NCBI GenBank assembly: GCA_021802085.1
Contig: JAKAAZ010000005.1
Location: 1 to 31,773, forward strand
DNA: 31,773 nucleotides
Direction of reading: 5' to 3'
DNA from: Acidobacteriota bacterium
GTDB lineage: Bacteria; Acidobacteriota; Terriglobia; Terriglobales; Acidobacteriaceae
The position numbers and the translations under genes were made by a program. The notes beneath the pieces are model-generated. The model saw only the letters and a program-made list of their open reading frames with translations. It did no database searches and was not told the origin of the DNA. Shown here piece by piece: positions 1-7,726 of this stretch (the stretch's first letter is position 1; every line of letters starts with the position of its first letter).

Positions 1-194
1 GCTCTTTCTGCGGTTGCTCCAACACGCGGTCGTCACGCCACCCACTCGATATCGGCTTTCGCGCTCTCTCGCCCAACCACTAAACAACAAGCAGTAGTGG
101 TCACTGTACTCAGGCAGCTACCCCGCTGACTAGAAAACAGCGCGTTGGAATTCTTGGTCGGTCGCCCGGCGCTTTGCGCATCGGATATTGAATT
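1..194. other. Left-edge sequence without a recognisable gene
   Basis: No gene is recognised here. One plus-strand frame is open from the window edge to a TGA at 127-129, about 42 codons, and could be the tail of a gene cut by the edge, but its low-complexity translation matches nothing I know. On the minus strand only very short open frames occur. This stretch also lies directly downstream of the LarA-like gene and shows no clear poly-T terminator. Confidence 0.3.
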
Positions 195-1466
195 TTACTC
201 GCGCACTCTCGCGAACGCGTAAGGGCCCTCGGGGATCACGGCGATACGTGCGTTCTCAGGCAGTCCGCTTAACAGATTCGCAATGGCCGTCTCCGCGCTG
301 GAGAAACTGCGCGATCCCAATGCGCCCATATCCTTACTTGTTAGTCCTGGCGTGTAGAACAAAATGGCGTGCTTGCCAGCCACGAGCGCAAACTTCTCCA
401 ACTGCCATTGATCGACCTCGACCGGCGCTTCTTCGATTCGGTCCAGAAAGCCCTGGGGTCCCGAATATGCGAGCAGCATCGCAGCAAACTCCGGAGAGCC
501 GACGCCCTCGGCGCACTCACTGAGGATAAGAATTTTCCCGCCGGGCTTCAGGATGTGCTGCACGGCGGTCACTCCTTTGATGGTCTGGTAGAAAGTCAGA
601 TCCAGTGGATAACCGGCAGCCGTCGTAATCACGGCATCGACATACTCCGGCAGGTACTCGATCGACGAGTTCTGCAGAAATTCCACCCCGGCAGCATGGG
701 CTGCCACTGGGTCCCCGGCGAAGACCCCGGAGATCTCACGTGTCCGGGTCAACGTCACATCGAGGATGAAATCGTGACGCGCCATGCTCGCGATCTCCAA
801 TAACTCCGTATGCAGCGGATTCTCGCGGATCGATCCTTCCGTTGCTTTGCTCTCCCGCATAAATCGTGGCGAATGCAGGACCTTGATGGTCTCCTGCGCC
901 GCCAGTCCGGGGGCAACCAATTTGCGCCCGCCAGAAAATCCAAGCATCAAGTGCTGTTCAATGAATCCAAGGGTGATGTGCAGGTCCGCTGCCATAAATC
1001 GTTCATCGATATAGACCGGCGTGCCTTGCTTCGTCGCCCCTAAAAAGCGGTGGCGTTCCAGGTCCCTCGCATCGTGATTGACGATCTTGTAGGTTGCCGC
1101 AATCGTCGGTCCCAAGATGGTCCGCAGCTCCTCTTCCGTCGCGGCGCGGTGGAGTCCAGTTGCAATGCAGAGCGTCACATTCTCCGGTGCAATGCCAGCT
1201 CGATGCAGTCGGTCCAGCAGCGGAGGTAACGTGACGGAGTTCGGTGCCGGCCGTGTAATATCGCAGACCGAGATGGCAGCGCTTCTTTTTCCGGCCGCAA
1301 GCTCCATCAGCGGCAGGCATCCGAGGGGGGCATCGAGGGCCGCGTCTAAGGCTCGCCGTATATCCGTCACCGGCGATGCGGAGCGTGCCTTCAAAACTTC
1401 GTAATGCGGTCCGTCCGGCAGCGTGAGAATCAAGCCTTGTTTGCCGAATGCTACGGCCAGCTTCAT
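195..1466 (-). CDS. larA: LarA-like nickel-dependent lactate (2-hydroxyacid) racemase
   Basis: A cytoplasmic 423-residue protein of the LarA family (DUF2088), the usual length. LarA interconverts D- and L-lactate by hydride transfer on a nickel-pincer nucleotide bound covalently to a lysine. The key residues of the Lactiplantibacillus enzyme all have counterparts: an Asp/Arg pair in CDITRP (D69, R72), His106 in GLHR, His172 in the EQH segment, Lys182 in GGRKL, which would carry the pincer, and His198 as nickel ligand. The spacing matches LarA with an offset of about two residues. The ATG start at 1464-1466 has a GGAG about 8 bases upstream. It lies 57 bp downstream of the metallophosphoesterase gene on the same strand. 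The cofactor-making genes larB, larC and larE are not in the window. Homologues act on other 2-hydroxyacids, so the substrate is uncertain although the family is clear. Confidence 0.85.
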   Translation of the reverse strand: MKLAVAFGKQGLILTLPDGPHYEVLKARSASPVTDIRRALDAALDAPLGCLPLMELAAGKRSAAISVCDITRPAPNSVTLPPLLDRLHRAGIAPENVTLCIATGLHRAATEEELRTILGPTIAATYKIVNHDARDLERHRFLGATKQGTPVYIDERFMAADLHITLGFIEQHLMLGFSGGRKLVAPGLAAQETIKVLHSPRFMRESKATEGSIRENPLHTELLEIASMARHDFILDVTLTRTREISGVFAGDPVAAHAAGVEFLQNSSIEYLPEYVDAVITTAAGYPLDLTFYQTIKGVTAVQHILKPGGKILILSECAEGVGSPEFAAMLLAYSGPQGFLDRIEEAPVEVDQWQLEKFALVAGKHAILFYTPGLTSKDMGALGSRSFSSAETAIANLLSGLPENARIAVIPEGPYAFARVRE

Positions 1467-1523
1467 TGGCTCTTCTCCAAATGCGTGCGCAGTCCCTGCG
1501 CTTTGCTCTCTATTCGCAACACT

Positions 1524-2408
1524 TCATGCTCCATTATTTTGAGCACTCCGCAGCGTCAGTAGAGTCAGCTCCGGACGACAGTCGAAACGAAATGGCACTC
1601 CGACAGCACCGATGCCGCGGTTCACATATAGTTGTAAACCGTTCTCCAGATGAAAGAGCCCCTCTACATATTTGCGGCCCAGCGGTGGAGTGTACATTGC
1701 GCCCACAAAAGGCAGCCGCACCTGGCCGCCATGCGTGTGCCCAGAAAGCATCAGATCGACACCGCCGCGCTGTATCACATCATCGGCATAGTCGGGCTCG
1801 TGCGCCAGCAGAATCACCGGCTCGTTCGCCGTCTGCAATCCGTGCGGCGCGGCCAGGTGCAGGTCCGGGTCGCTCTTGCCGATATCTTTCACACCGGCGA
1901 TCCACAGCCGCGCACCCTCCCGCTCAAAGGGCACATGCGCGTTTGCCAGTACCGGCAGCCCATGCGTTTCCAGCGCATCGGTAACGATGGCGGGGCCCAC
2001 GGTGGCGTCGTGATTGCCCAGCACGCACCATCGCTGCGAGCAATGGATACCGGCGAGGATCTCCGCGCAACGATAGCTGCTCTCCGCGCCGAATGTCGAC
2101 GGCATTGGTCCTTCGCTCACATAATCGCCCGTGATCAGAACCAGGTCCGGCGCCAGACGGTTCACCTGATCCACCACCTGCCGGACAAAAAACGGCTCGG
2201 TGTACTGCTCGTAGTGAAAGTCGGAGAGTTGGGCGATGCGCAGCCCGTCGAGGGCTGGGGATAGTCGCGCGAGCTCGACCGTGCGATGCGTGATTTCAAG
2301 ATGATGGCGTTCGTATTCGCTGGAATACGCCAGTACACCGGCAGCTCCCAGGCCGGAAAGCTGAAGAAATCGTCGTCTCGTGATGCGGGGTTGGGGATTA
2401 TCAGGCAC
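1524..2408 (-). CDS. Tat-exported calcineurin-like metallophosphoesterase
   Basis: A 294-residue metal-dependent phosphoesterase. The N-terminus is a twin-arginine signal (TRRRFLQLSGLGAAG, residues 10-24), so it is probably exported folded or membrane-anchored. The two-metal motifs appear in order: D63-x-H65, GD at 94-95, GNHD at 131-134, His203 in AHEPD, and GHTHGGQ at 223-229. This pattern fits the YkuE/YaeI branch, whose members include phosphodiesterases and UDP-2,3-diacylglucosamine pyrophosphatases of the LpxG type. The substrate cannot be read from sequence. The start is GTG, with no convincing Shine-Dalgarno. It is divergent from folC, sharing a gap of about 80 bp, and co-directional with the larA-like gene 57 bp downstream, so the two may be co-transcribed, although their functions have no obvious link. 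Confidence 0.85.
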   Translation of the reverse strand: MPDNPQPRITRRRFLQLSGLGAAGVLAYSSEYERHHLEITHRTVELARLSPALDGLRIAQLSDFHYEQYTEPFFVRQVVDQVNRLAPDLVLITGDYVSEGPMPSTFGAESSYRCAEILAGIHCSQRWCVLGNHDATVGPAIVTDALETHGLPVLANAHVPFEREGARLWIAGVKDIGKSDPDLHLAAPHGLQTANEPVILLAHEPDYADDVIQRGGVDLMLSGHTHGGQVRLPFVGAMYTPPLGRKYVEGLFHLENGLQLYVNRGIGAVGVPFRFDCRPELTLLTLRSAQNNGA

Positions 2409-2490
2409 TATCCATAGAATAAAGCATCGAGAACAGTAACATACTGCACAAATGACGGTGCTAAGTCGTACTCTCTTTTACAATCGATCC

Positions 2491-3852
2491 ATGTCGTACG
2501 CTCAAGCGGTGGAGAGTTTGTATGCACGGGGGCACGAACTAGCTCACGCCGCTGCTGGAGCTGCGGACATACCCCACCGTAAATTCAATTTGGCACAGAT
2601 GCGTAGTCTCATGGCCGCGCTGGGCCAGCCGGAGACGCGATTTCCCAGCGTCCTCGTTGCCGGTACCAACGGCAAAGGTTCCACGTCGGCCATGCTGGCG
2701 AGTATCCTTCGGGTTGCCGGCTATCGCGCTGGGCTCTACACCTCTCCACACCTTTCGCGCATCAATGAACGCGTCCAGATCAACGGCACGACCATCTCGG
2801 ACAATGATTTTGCCCGCCTCTATTTCCGCGTGGACGAAACCGGAGCCCAACTGGTGCGCCAAGGCAGCCTACCGCAACATCCCAGCTTTTTTGAAACGAT
2901 GACGGCTGTCGCCTTCCTCTATTTTGCCGAGCATGGGATTGATCTCGCAGTGCTCGAGGTGGGCATGGGTGGACGCCTCGACGCCACCAATATTGTTGAA
3001 CCTCTGGTTTCCGTCATTACCGATATTTCCTTGGATCACACCGAATGGCTGGGCACTACCATCGACGCCATTGCGCGCGAAAAGGCAGGAATTCTGCGGA
3101 AAAACGGTGTGCTCGTCATATTACCGCAGCACCCGGACGCCAATCGTGCGATTGGGGAAGTCGCGGTAGCCCTCGGAGTCAAAGCCACCAGCGCCGTCCC
3201 CTACATGCCGCCCGGCCCCACTGCCGGGGAAGATCCAGTCGGGCCCTATTCTGTGACCATCGCTGGAGAATCCGTGGAACTGTTGCCGGGACTGGTCGGC
3301 ACACACCAACATCGCAATGCGGCACTGGCTGTGGCTGCAGCCTGTGAATTATGCAACAATAACAGTTACAACATCAGGGCGTCGCATATCGCTGAAGGAA
3401 TTCGTAGCGCGCGCTGGCCCGGCCGCCTCGAGCTTTTCTCCAAAACCGATGCGCATCCGGCAGTCCTGCTCGACGTGGCACACAACCCTGCCGGAGCTTG
3501 GACGCTGCGCTCGGCGCTAAGCAACTGGGCCGCCGTGGCACGTACACCGCGAACACTGCTCTTCGGCTGCTTACGAGACAAGGCATTCGAGGAAATGGCG
3601 CAAATCCTCTTTCCAGTCTTTGATCGTGTCATCCTGACAACGGTCCATTCGCCGCGAACAGCCGCTTTGCAGAGTCTAGAAACTGTAGCTCGATCGCTTG
3701 GAGTGGAGCCCGAAAGCGTGACTTCGTCGTCTGCAGGTATGGAACTGGCGCAACGTCAAACTCCGCCGGACGGCCTGATCGTCTGTGCCGGTTCTGTATA
3801 TCTTATCGGCGCGCTGCGGGAGTCTCTCCTGACCCAGCGAGGCAAGGGGTAG
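2491..3852 (+). CDS. folC: Bifunctional folylpolyglutamate synthase / dihydrofolate synthase
   Basis: A Mur-ligase-fold ATP enzyme that adds glutamate to dihydropteroate and to reduced folates in the cytoplasm, needed for folate synthesis and retention. The P-loop GTNGKGST lies at residues 58-65, preceded by the typical FNL...LG.P segment. LEVGMGGRLDATN, the DHTEWLG segment and AREKAGI follow as expected, and the C-terminal glutamate-ligase domain contains LDVAHNPAG. The frame is open from an ATG at 2452, but family alignment (SYAQAVESLY) favours the ATG at 2491, giving 453 residues. Neither start has a clear Shine-Dalgarno. It is the first gene of a tight run: the acyltransferase gene begins 3 bases after the stop. 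Confidence 0.93.
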   Translation: MSYAQAVESLYARGHELAHAAAGAADIPHRKFNLAQMRSLMAALGQPETRFPSVLVAGTNGKGSTSAMLASILRVAGYRAGLYTSPHLSRINERVQINGTTISDNDFARLYFRVDETGAQLVRQGSLPQHPSFFETMTAVAFLYFAEHGIDLAVLEVGMGGRLDATNIVEPLVSVITDISLDHTEWLGTTIDAIAREKAGILRKNGVLVILPQHPDANRAIGEVAVALGVKATSAVPYMPPGPTAGEDPVGPYSVTIAGESVELLPGLVGTHQHRNAALAVAAACELCNNNSYNIRASHIAEGIRSARWPGRLELFSKTDAHPAVLLDVAHNPAGAWTLRSALSNWAAVARTPRTLLFGCLRDKAFEEMAQILFPVFDRVILTTVHSPRTAALQSLETVARSLGVEPESVTSSSAGMELAQRQTPPDGLIVCAGSVYLIGALRESLLTQRGKG

Positions 3853-3855
3853 AGA

Positions 3856-4761
3856 ATGTCAACAATGCCGGAAGATGTTGAGCCGATCCCGCATCCGCCG
3901 GTGAAGGATGGAGAACCGGACGTCCACTCCTCGGAGGTTCGGGACTCCGCGCTATTGTCGGCTCCACCCCCCCTGGAATGTCACAGCCAATTTTTTCGTT
4001 GGCTGACCTATCTCGTTTTGGTGCCGTTATTTTTGCTGGCTACGGCGGCGTTTGGCAGCCTCGCCTTGTTGACTTCCATTTTCGATGGCAGCGGACGCAT
4101 CCAGCACTCGATTGCTCAAGCCTGGGCTGGAGTTCTGCTGCGGATTGCGCTTTGCCCGGTCCGCGTGATTGGCGCGGAGAATTTTCAGAAGACGCAGGCG
4201 GCCGTCTATGTTTCCAATCACCTGTCGTATATGGACACGCCAGTGGTACTGAGCAAACTGCCATTCCAGTTTCGCATCCTGGCCCGGCATGATCTGTTCA
4301 AGATTCCCTTTATCGGTTGGTATTTGCAGCGCTCCGGCCAGATCCCAGTGGACAGCAGCCGTTTGCGCTCGTCGCTCGGCAGCTTGAATCGCGGCGTGCA
4401 GGCTTTGCGAGCAGGCATGCCGCTGGTCATTTTTCCTGAAGGCGGCCGCTCCTTCGATGGACAACTTCAGCCATTTCTGAGCGGTCCCGCTTATATGGCC
4501 ATCCGGGCACAAGTACCCGTTGTTCCAATGGCCCTGGTGGGCACGCACGAGTTGATGCCCATGCATACCTATCATCTGCATCCTCGGCCTTTGCTACTGA
4601 TCGTCGGCGCACCAATTACGACCGCCGGGTATACCAGCAAAATGGCCGATACCCTCACCCAGCGCATTCGCGATACTATATCGGCAATGCACCAGCGGTA
4701 CGCGGGGACGGATACTGTGAGTCCCTGCGAGACGGCGACTCCGCAGTCGAGGACCCTGTGA
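3856..4761 (+). CDS. plsC: 1-acyl-sn-glycerol-3-phosphate acyltransferase (PlsC family)
   Basis: A membrane-associated phospholipid-synthesis enzyme that acylates lysophosphatidic acid to phosphatidic acid. The HX4D catalytic motif is NHLSYMD at residues 121-127 (H122, D127). The substrate-binding motif FPEGGRS is at 193-199, followed by a proline-rich VPVVPMALVG strand. One clear hydrophobic segment spans about 47-77. The first 45 residues are hydrophilic and proline- and acid-rich, longer than in typical PlsC. The true start could be the ATG four codons later (MPEDVE), but AGGCAAGGGG precedes the chosen ATG. The 3' end overlaps the next gene by 4 bases (GTGA), which suggests translational coupling. 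Other lysophospholipid or ornithine-lipid acyltransferases share these motifs, so the exact acceptor is inferred. Confidence 0.85.
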   Translation: MSTMPEDVEPIPHPPVKDGEPDVHSSEVRDSALLSAPPPLECHSQFFRWLTYLVLVPLFLLATAAFGSLALLTSIFDGSGRIQHSIAQAWAGVLLRIALCPVRVIGAENFQKTQAAVYVSNHLSYMDTPVVLSKLPFQFRILARHDLFKIPFIGWYLQRSGQIPVDSSRLRSSLGSLNRGVQALRAGMPLVIFPEGGRSFDGQLQPFLSGPAYMAIRAQVPVVPMALVGTHELMPMHTYHLHPRPLLLIVGAPITTAGYTSKMADTLTQRIRDTISAMHQRYAGTDTVSPCETATPQSRTL

Positions 4762-5543
4762 CGGAAAAAACTTGCAACCGGCCACGTATTGGAATTCCAA
4801 CGCCCACCCTCGCTCAGACTGAGTATAACCAGCGCGCATGGCCGCAATACGCCGCTGCTGTCGCTCAATCTGGCGGAGAACCGGTCGAGATCCCGCTCAC
4901 TCTCGATCCCACCGCGATCGCAAAGCTTGCAACAAGCTGTCAGGGGATTCTGCTGCCGGGCAGCCCCGCGGATATGAATCCAGCGAAGTATGGGCAGCCG
5001 CGGCAGCCGGAAACCGCTGAAGCCGATCTGGCACGGGAGAACGTGGACGAATTGCTGCTCCAGGATGCGCATAACCTATACAAACCACTGCTCACCATCT
5101 GCTACGGAACGCAGTCGTTGAATTGCTGGCGGACAGGCACGCTGGTGCAACATTTAATGCAGGTACCCGTCAATCATCGCGCCGGCGGAAGCGTGGCAGT
5201 CGCCCATTCCGTCCTGATTGAACCGGATTCCCACTTGGCAGAGATTGTCGGCGTGAGCGACGAAGTGACGCGCAGCGCGGATTTCCTGCGCCTGTCCGTG
5301 AATTCGAGCCATCACCAGGCCATCGGTATTGTGGGTGATGGCTTGCGAGTCACGGCCCGGTGCCCACAGGACGCGGTGGTGGAGACAATCGAGGGCCAGC
5401 AGCCCGGTCATTTTGTCCTCGGCCTGCAATGGCATCCAGAGCGCAGTATGGAAACGAGTTTCGCTAGCCAGCTTGTGTTCCAACGCTTCGTGGAGGCTGC
5501 CTCCGCCTGGCAACCGCGGGCAATCACCGACTCGCTTGGCTAG
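4758..5543 (+). CDS. Class-I glutamine amidotransferase / gamma-glutamyl hydrolase, peptidase C26 (PuuD-like)
   Basis: A 261-residue cytoplasmic hydrolase of the C26 family, which cleaves gamma-glutamyl amide bonds. The triad is visible: Cys115 in TICYGTQSLN, then His226 and Glu228 in GLQWHPE. Other family marks are LLPGSPADMNP..YG (66-79) and VNSSHHQAI (181-189). The GTG start overlaps the TGA of the acyltransferase gene (GTGA), implying coupled translation. PuuD cleaves gamma-glutamyl-GABA, but being downstream of folC a role on a gamma-glutamyl compound such as folate polyglutamate is conceivable. That is speculation from context. The stop codon TAG (5541-5543) coincides with the first three bases of the inverted-repeat element that follows, so the C-terminus may have been changed by insertion. 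Confidence 0.85.
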   Translation: MTEKTCNRPRIGIPTPTLAQTEYNQRAWPQYAAAVAQSGGEPVEIPLTLDPTAIAKLATSCQGILLPGSPADMNPAKYGQPRQPETAEADLARENVDELLLQDAHNLYKPLLTICYGTQSLNCWRTGTLVQHLMQVPVNHRAGGSVAVAHSVLIEPDSHLAEIVGVSDEVTRSADFLRLSVNSSHHQAIGIVGDGLRVTARCPQDAVVETIEGQQPGHFVLGLQWHPERSMETSFASQLVFQRFVEAASAWQPRAITDSLG

Positions 5544-5754
5544 AGCGGATTTACAGATACTGCAATCAAAATGAGAGGAGTCATTCTGAGCCCTTCGGCT
5601 TCGCTCAGGGTAAACTCCACGAAGAATCCAGAGGGTGATGGCGGCGTTTACGATGCGGATATCGTCTGGATTCTTCACTTCGGTCGCCGCAGCGACCTCC
5701 GTTCAGAATGACTCTCCACCACAAATGACTATACAAACTGTAAATCCGCTATAA
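5541..5754. repeat. MITE-like nested inverted-repeat element, copy 1
   Basis: A non-coding element with two nested inverted repeats. The outer arms AGCGGATTTACAG (5544-5556) and CTGTAAATCCGCT (5739-5751) are perfect complements, extended by TAG at the left end and ATA at the right. The inner arms begin GAGTCATTCTGA (5578-5589) and end TCAGAATGACTC (5703-5714), with GAAGAATCCAGA and TCTGGATTCTTC facing each other nearer the centre. It ends 9 bp before rsmG and its left end forms the stop codon of the C26 gene. Translated backwards it yields the PERSRRAQNDS string common in spurious ORFs of several phyla. Copy 2 at 9661-9780 shares TAGAGCG at the left end and CGCTATA at the right. No transposase is present, so any mobility would depend on one elsewhere. 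Confidence 0.75.
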
Positions 5755-5763
5755 GCTTCCTCC

Positions 5764-6432
5764 ATGACTAGCAAAGTCATATCTATGAGCCCACGAGGAC
5801 CAGCGGAAATAGAGTCTCGCGTGGCACCCATGCTGCTTAACCCTTTGCCATCCGGAAGTTATGACCTGCTGGCGCAATATGTCGATCTGCTTTACCGATG
5901 GAATCGACGGATAAGCCTGAGTGCTGTACGCGACCCTGAGGTACTGATCGAGCTGCATCTGGCGGAATGCCTGCGTGCAGCACAGCGGATCCCCGAGGGC
6001 GTGGAGTCCGTGCTGGATTTCGGTTCCGGTGCCGGACTCCCCGGGATCCCAATGCAGATTGCGCGTCCAGATCTTAGGGTAACGCTTGCCGAGTCCCAAA
6101 AGAAGAAGGCGGCCTTCTTGCGGGAGGCAGTACGCGAACTTCGCCTAAGTCGGGCAACCGTGTATCCGGAGCGAGTGGAAAATTTGCCCGAGTGCTTCAG
6201 CTTCGATCTGGTCGCGCTTCGCGCCGTCGACAAAATGGCGGACGCGCTGAAAGCCGCGCTGCCACGCGTTCATTCGCAGCAGACAGGGCGAAAGGGTTGG
6301 TGCCTGGTTCTGACTTCGCAGCCAGAAGTGGAGCGGGTCCGCGACCTTCTACCAGCAATCGACTGGCTACCGCCGGAAGCGGTCCCGACAACAAATCAAC
6401 GTGTCCTTCTGTTAGGTCATCGCAGCCGATGA
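5764..6432 (+). CDS. rsmG: 16S rRNA (guanine-527-N7)-methyltransferase RsmG (GidB)
   Basis: A 222-residue cytoplasmic SAM-dependent methyltransferase that makes m7G527 in 16S rRNA, a site that affects streptomycin sensitivity. The SAM-binding loop DFGSGAGLPGIP is at residues 85-96, followed by the acidic strand end LAE and the SQKKKAAFL segment (111-119). The N-terminal YRWNRRISLSAVRDPE matches the family's WN..NLTAI.DP signature. The C-terminal ALRAVDK segment is also typical. Starts at 5764, 5785 or 5830 are all possible; none has a clear Shine-Dalgarno, and the first 22 residues align poorly with the family. It sits immediately before the parS/parAB region, the classic gene order near bacterial replication origins. 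Confidence 0.92.
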   Translation: MTSKVISMSPRGPAEIESRVAPMLLNPLPSGSYDLLAQYVDLLYRWNRRISLSAVRDPEVLIELHLAECLRAAQRIPEGVESVLDFGSGAGLPGIPMQIARPDLRVTLAESQKKKAAFLREAVRELRLSRATVYPERVENLPECFSFDLVALRAVDKMADALKAALPRVHSQQTGRKGWCLVLTSQPEVERVRDLLPAIDWLPPEAVPTTNQRVLLLGHRSR

Positions 6433-6483
6433 ATCCGTCCCACTACTCGGACAGATTCCCAAAAGAGCCAGGCGAGACCCAAA

Positions 6484-6499
6484 TGTTCCACGTGGAACA
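6484..6499. promoter_or_regulatory. parS: parS centromere site 1
   Basis: The perfect 16-bp palindrome TGTTCCACGTGGAACA is the chromosomal parS form used in pseudomonads and Caulobacter, and differs from the Bacillus form by one symmetrical base pair. ParB nucleates here, binds CTP and spreads along flanking DNA. It lies about 290 bp upstream of parA. Confidence 0.93.
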
Positions 6500-6538
6500 A
6501 CGTCTTCACCTGTCCAGACTGGCTGCATTCCGCGCCAA

Positions 6539-6554
6539 TGTTCCACGTGGAACA
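6539..6554. promoter_or_regulatory. parS: parS centromere site 2
   Basis: A second exact copy of TGTTCCACGTGGAACA, centred 55 bp from the first, or roughly five helical turns, so both sites could face the same side of the DNA. The 39 bases between them are not obviously repeated. Confidence 0.93.
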
Positions 6555-6785
6555 ACCGCCCAATCTCCTATCTTTCAACATTCGTTTGGATAAAAGTTTT
6601 CCACCGCGAGGCCTAGTGAAAAATCTTTTTGCTCGCTTGCGTAATTCGCCTAAACCATACCAAATACAGCGCATACGCCAGACCGTGGCGTTACCTTCGT
6701 AAGTCTTCCACAGATTTGTCCCGGAAATGCACAGCTGACCCAATTGCGCGAAGCCGCTTCGTTCGATACCCTACCGGCTCAGCCC

Positions 6786-7631
6786 ATGAGAAAGATTATT
6801 GCCGTCGTTAATCAAAAAGGGGGGGTGGGCAAGACCACAACTGCGATCAATCTTTCGGCAGGTTTCGCCCTCGAAGGCGTCCCGTGTATGCTCATCGACT
6901 GCGATCCTCAATCGAATTCAACCGGTGGCCTTGGGTTCGCCCGCGATGAAGATCGCTCTTCCATCTACAACGTCTTGATTGGGGAATCCACGGTCGCAGA
7001 GACGGCCCTCGATTCCGGCGTCGAAAACCTGAAGCTGCTTCCAAGCAGCAAACATCTGATTGGCGCCAATGTCGAGCTGGTGCAGGCCGAAGATCGCGCG
7101 TATCGGCTGCAAAAGGCTCTGGCAAAATACGATGGACCGGAGCAGCTCATCGTTCTTGATTGCCCGCCGGCGCTAGACCTGCTAACCCTGAATGCACTCG
7201 TCTCCGCGGATTCCCTTCTGATTCCCATGCAGGCGGAATATTTCGCCCTGGAGGGCGTCAGCGAGCTGGTTCAAACACTCAACCGTGTTCGGGATGGGTT
7301 TCGCCCAGAACTCGCTATCGAGGGTGTTGTCCTGACAATGTACGATGAGCGGACCAACCTGGCGCAGCAGGTCACGGAGAATCTTCGAGAGTTTTTTGGC
7401 GACAAGCTGCTGAAAACGGCAATTCCGCGAAATATTCGGCTGGCAGAAGCGCCCAGCCATGGCAAGCCGGTCCAGATTTACGAGCCACGCTCTCGCGGCG
7501 CCGAAAGCTATATGGAGCTCGCTCGGGAGATTCTGCTGCGCAACAAGATTGAAAGCCCGCGGGAAAAAGCACGCCGTGATGCCGCCAAGCGATCTCAAGG
7601 AGCGAAGGTCCGCTTCTGGCCCTATACCTGA
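6786..7631 (+). CDS. parA: Chromosome-partitioning ATPase ParA (Soj)
   Basis: A deviant-Walker ATPase that forms ATP-dependent gradients on the nucleoid and moves ParB-parS complexes to separate origins. The deviant Walker A motif KGGVGKTT lies at residues 11-18, with the signature lysine K11. Walker B is VLDCPPALDLLTLNAL. DPQSNSTGGLG (motif A') and ERTNLAQQV are also typical of chromosomal Soj. The frame is open from an ATG at 6744, but MRKIIAVVNQKGG at 6786 is the usual N-terminus and gives 281 residues. The gap to parB is 95 bp, so the two are probably one transcription unit. The C-terminus ends in a basic, lysine- and arginine-rich tail that could contribute to non-specific DNA binding. 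Confidence 0.95.
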   Translation: MRKIIAVVNQKGGVGKTTTAINLSAGFALEGVPCMLIDCDPQSNSTGGLGFARDEDRSSIYNVLIGESTVAETALDSGVENLKLLPSSKHLIGANVELVQAEDRAYRLQKALAKYDGPEQLIVLDCPPALDLLTLNALVSADSLLIPMQAEYFALEGVSELVQTLNRVRDGFRPELAIEGVVLTMYDERTNLAQQVTENLREFFGDKLLKTAIPRNIRLAEAPSHGKPVQIYEPRSRGAESYMELAREILLRNKIESPREKARRDAAKRSQGAKVRFWPYT

Positions 7632-7726
7632 TTCGCTTGATTTTGGCCTGTGTTAGCCGGGACGACAGCAATGTGCCCGCAAATGAGTTCTGATGGAATG
7701 GATTTCCGTATGGAGAGTTTCGCCGT

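Larger units (their letters stand above)
6433..6785. other. rsmG-parA intergenic region with two parS sites
   Basis: This 353-bp gap holds no gene. It contains two identical 16-bp parS palindromes (listed separately), followed by A/T-rich stretches around 6590-6635. Two weak DnaA-box-like nonamers occur, TTTTCCACC at 6597-6605 and TCTTCCACA at 6704-6712, each with two mismatches to TTATCCACA. They are too degenerate and too few to call an origin, but fit a location near one. Confidence 0.6.

Noticed and set aside
5154..5678. A 174-codon minus-strand frame with PERSRRAQNDS
   Set aside because: This is translation of repeat copy 1 joined to the antisense of the C26 gene; not a protein-coding gene.
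6590..6715. Possible oriC with DnaA boxes
   Set aside because: Only two nonamers, each with two mismatches, and no convincing AT-rich unwinding element or dnaA gene. A nearby origin is likely, but this spot is not supported.
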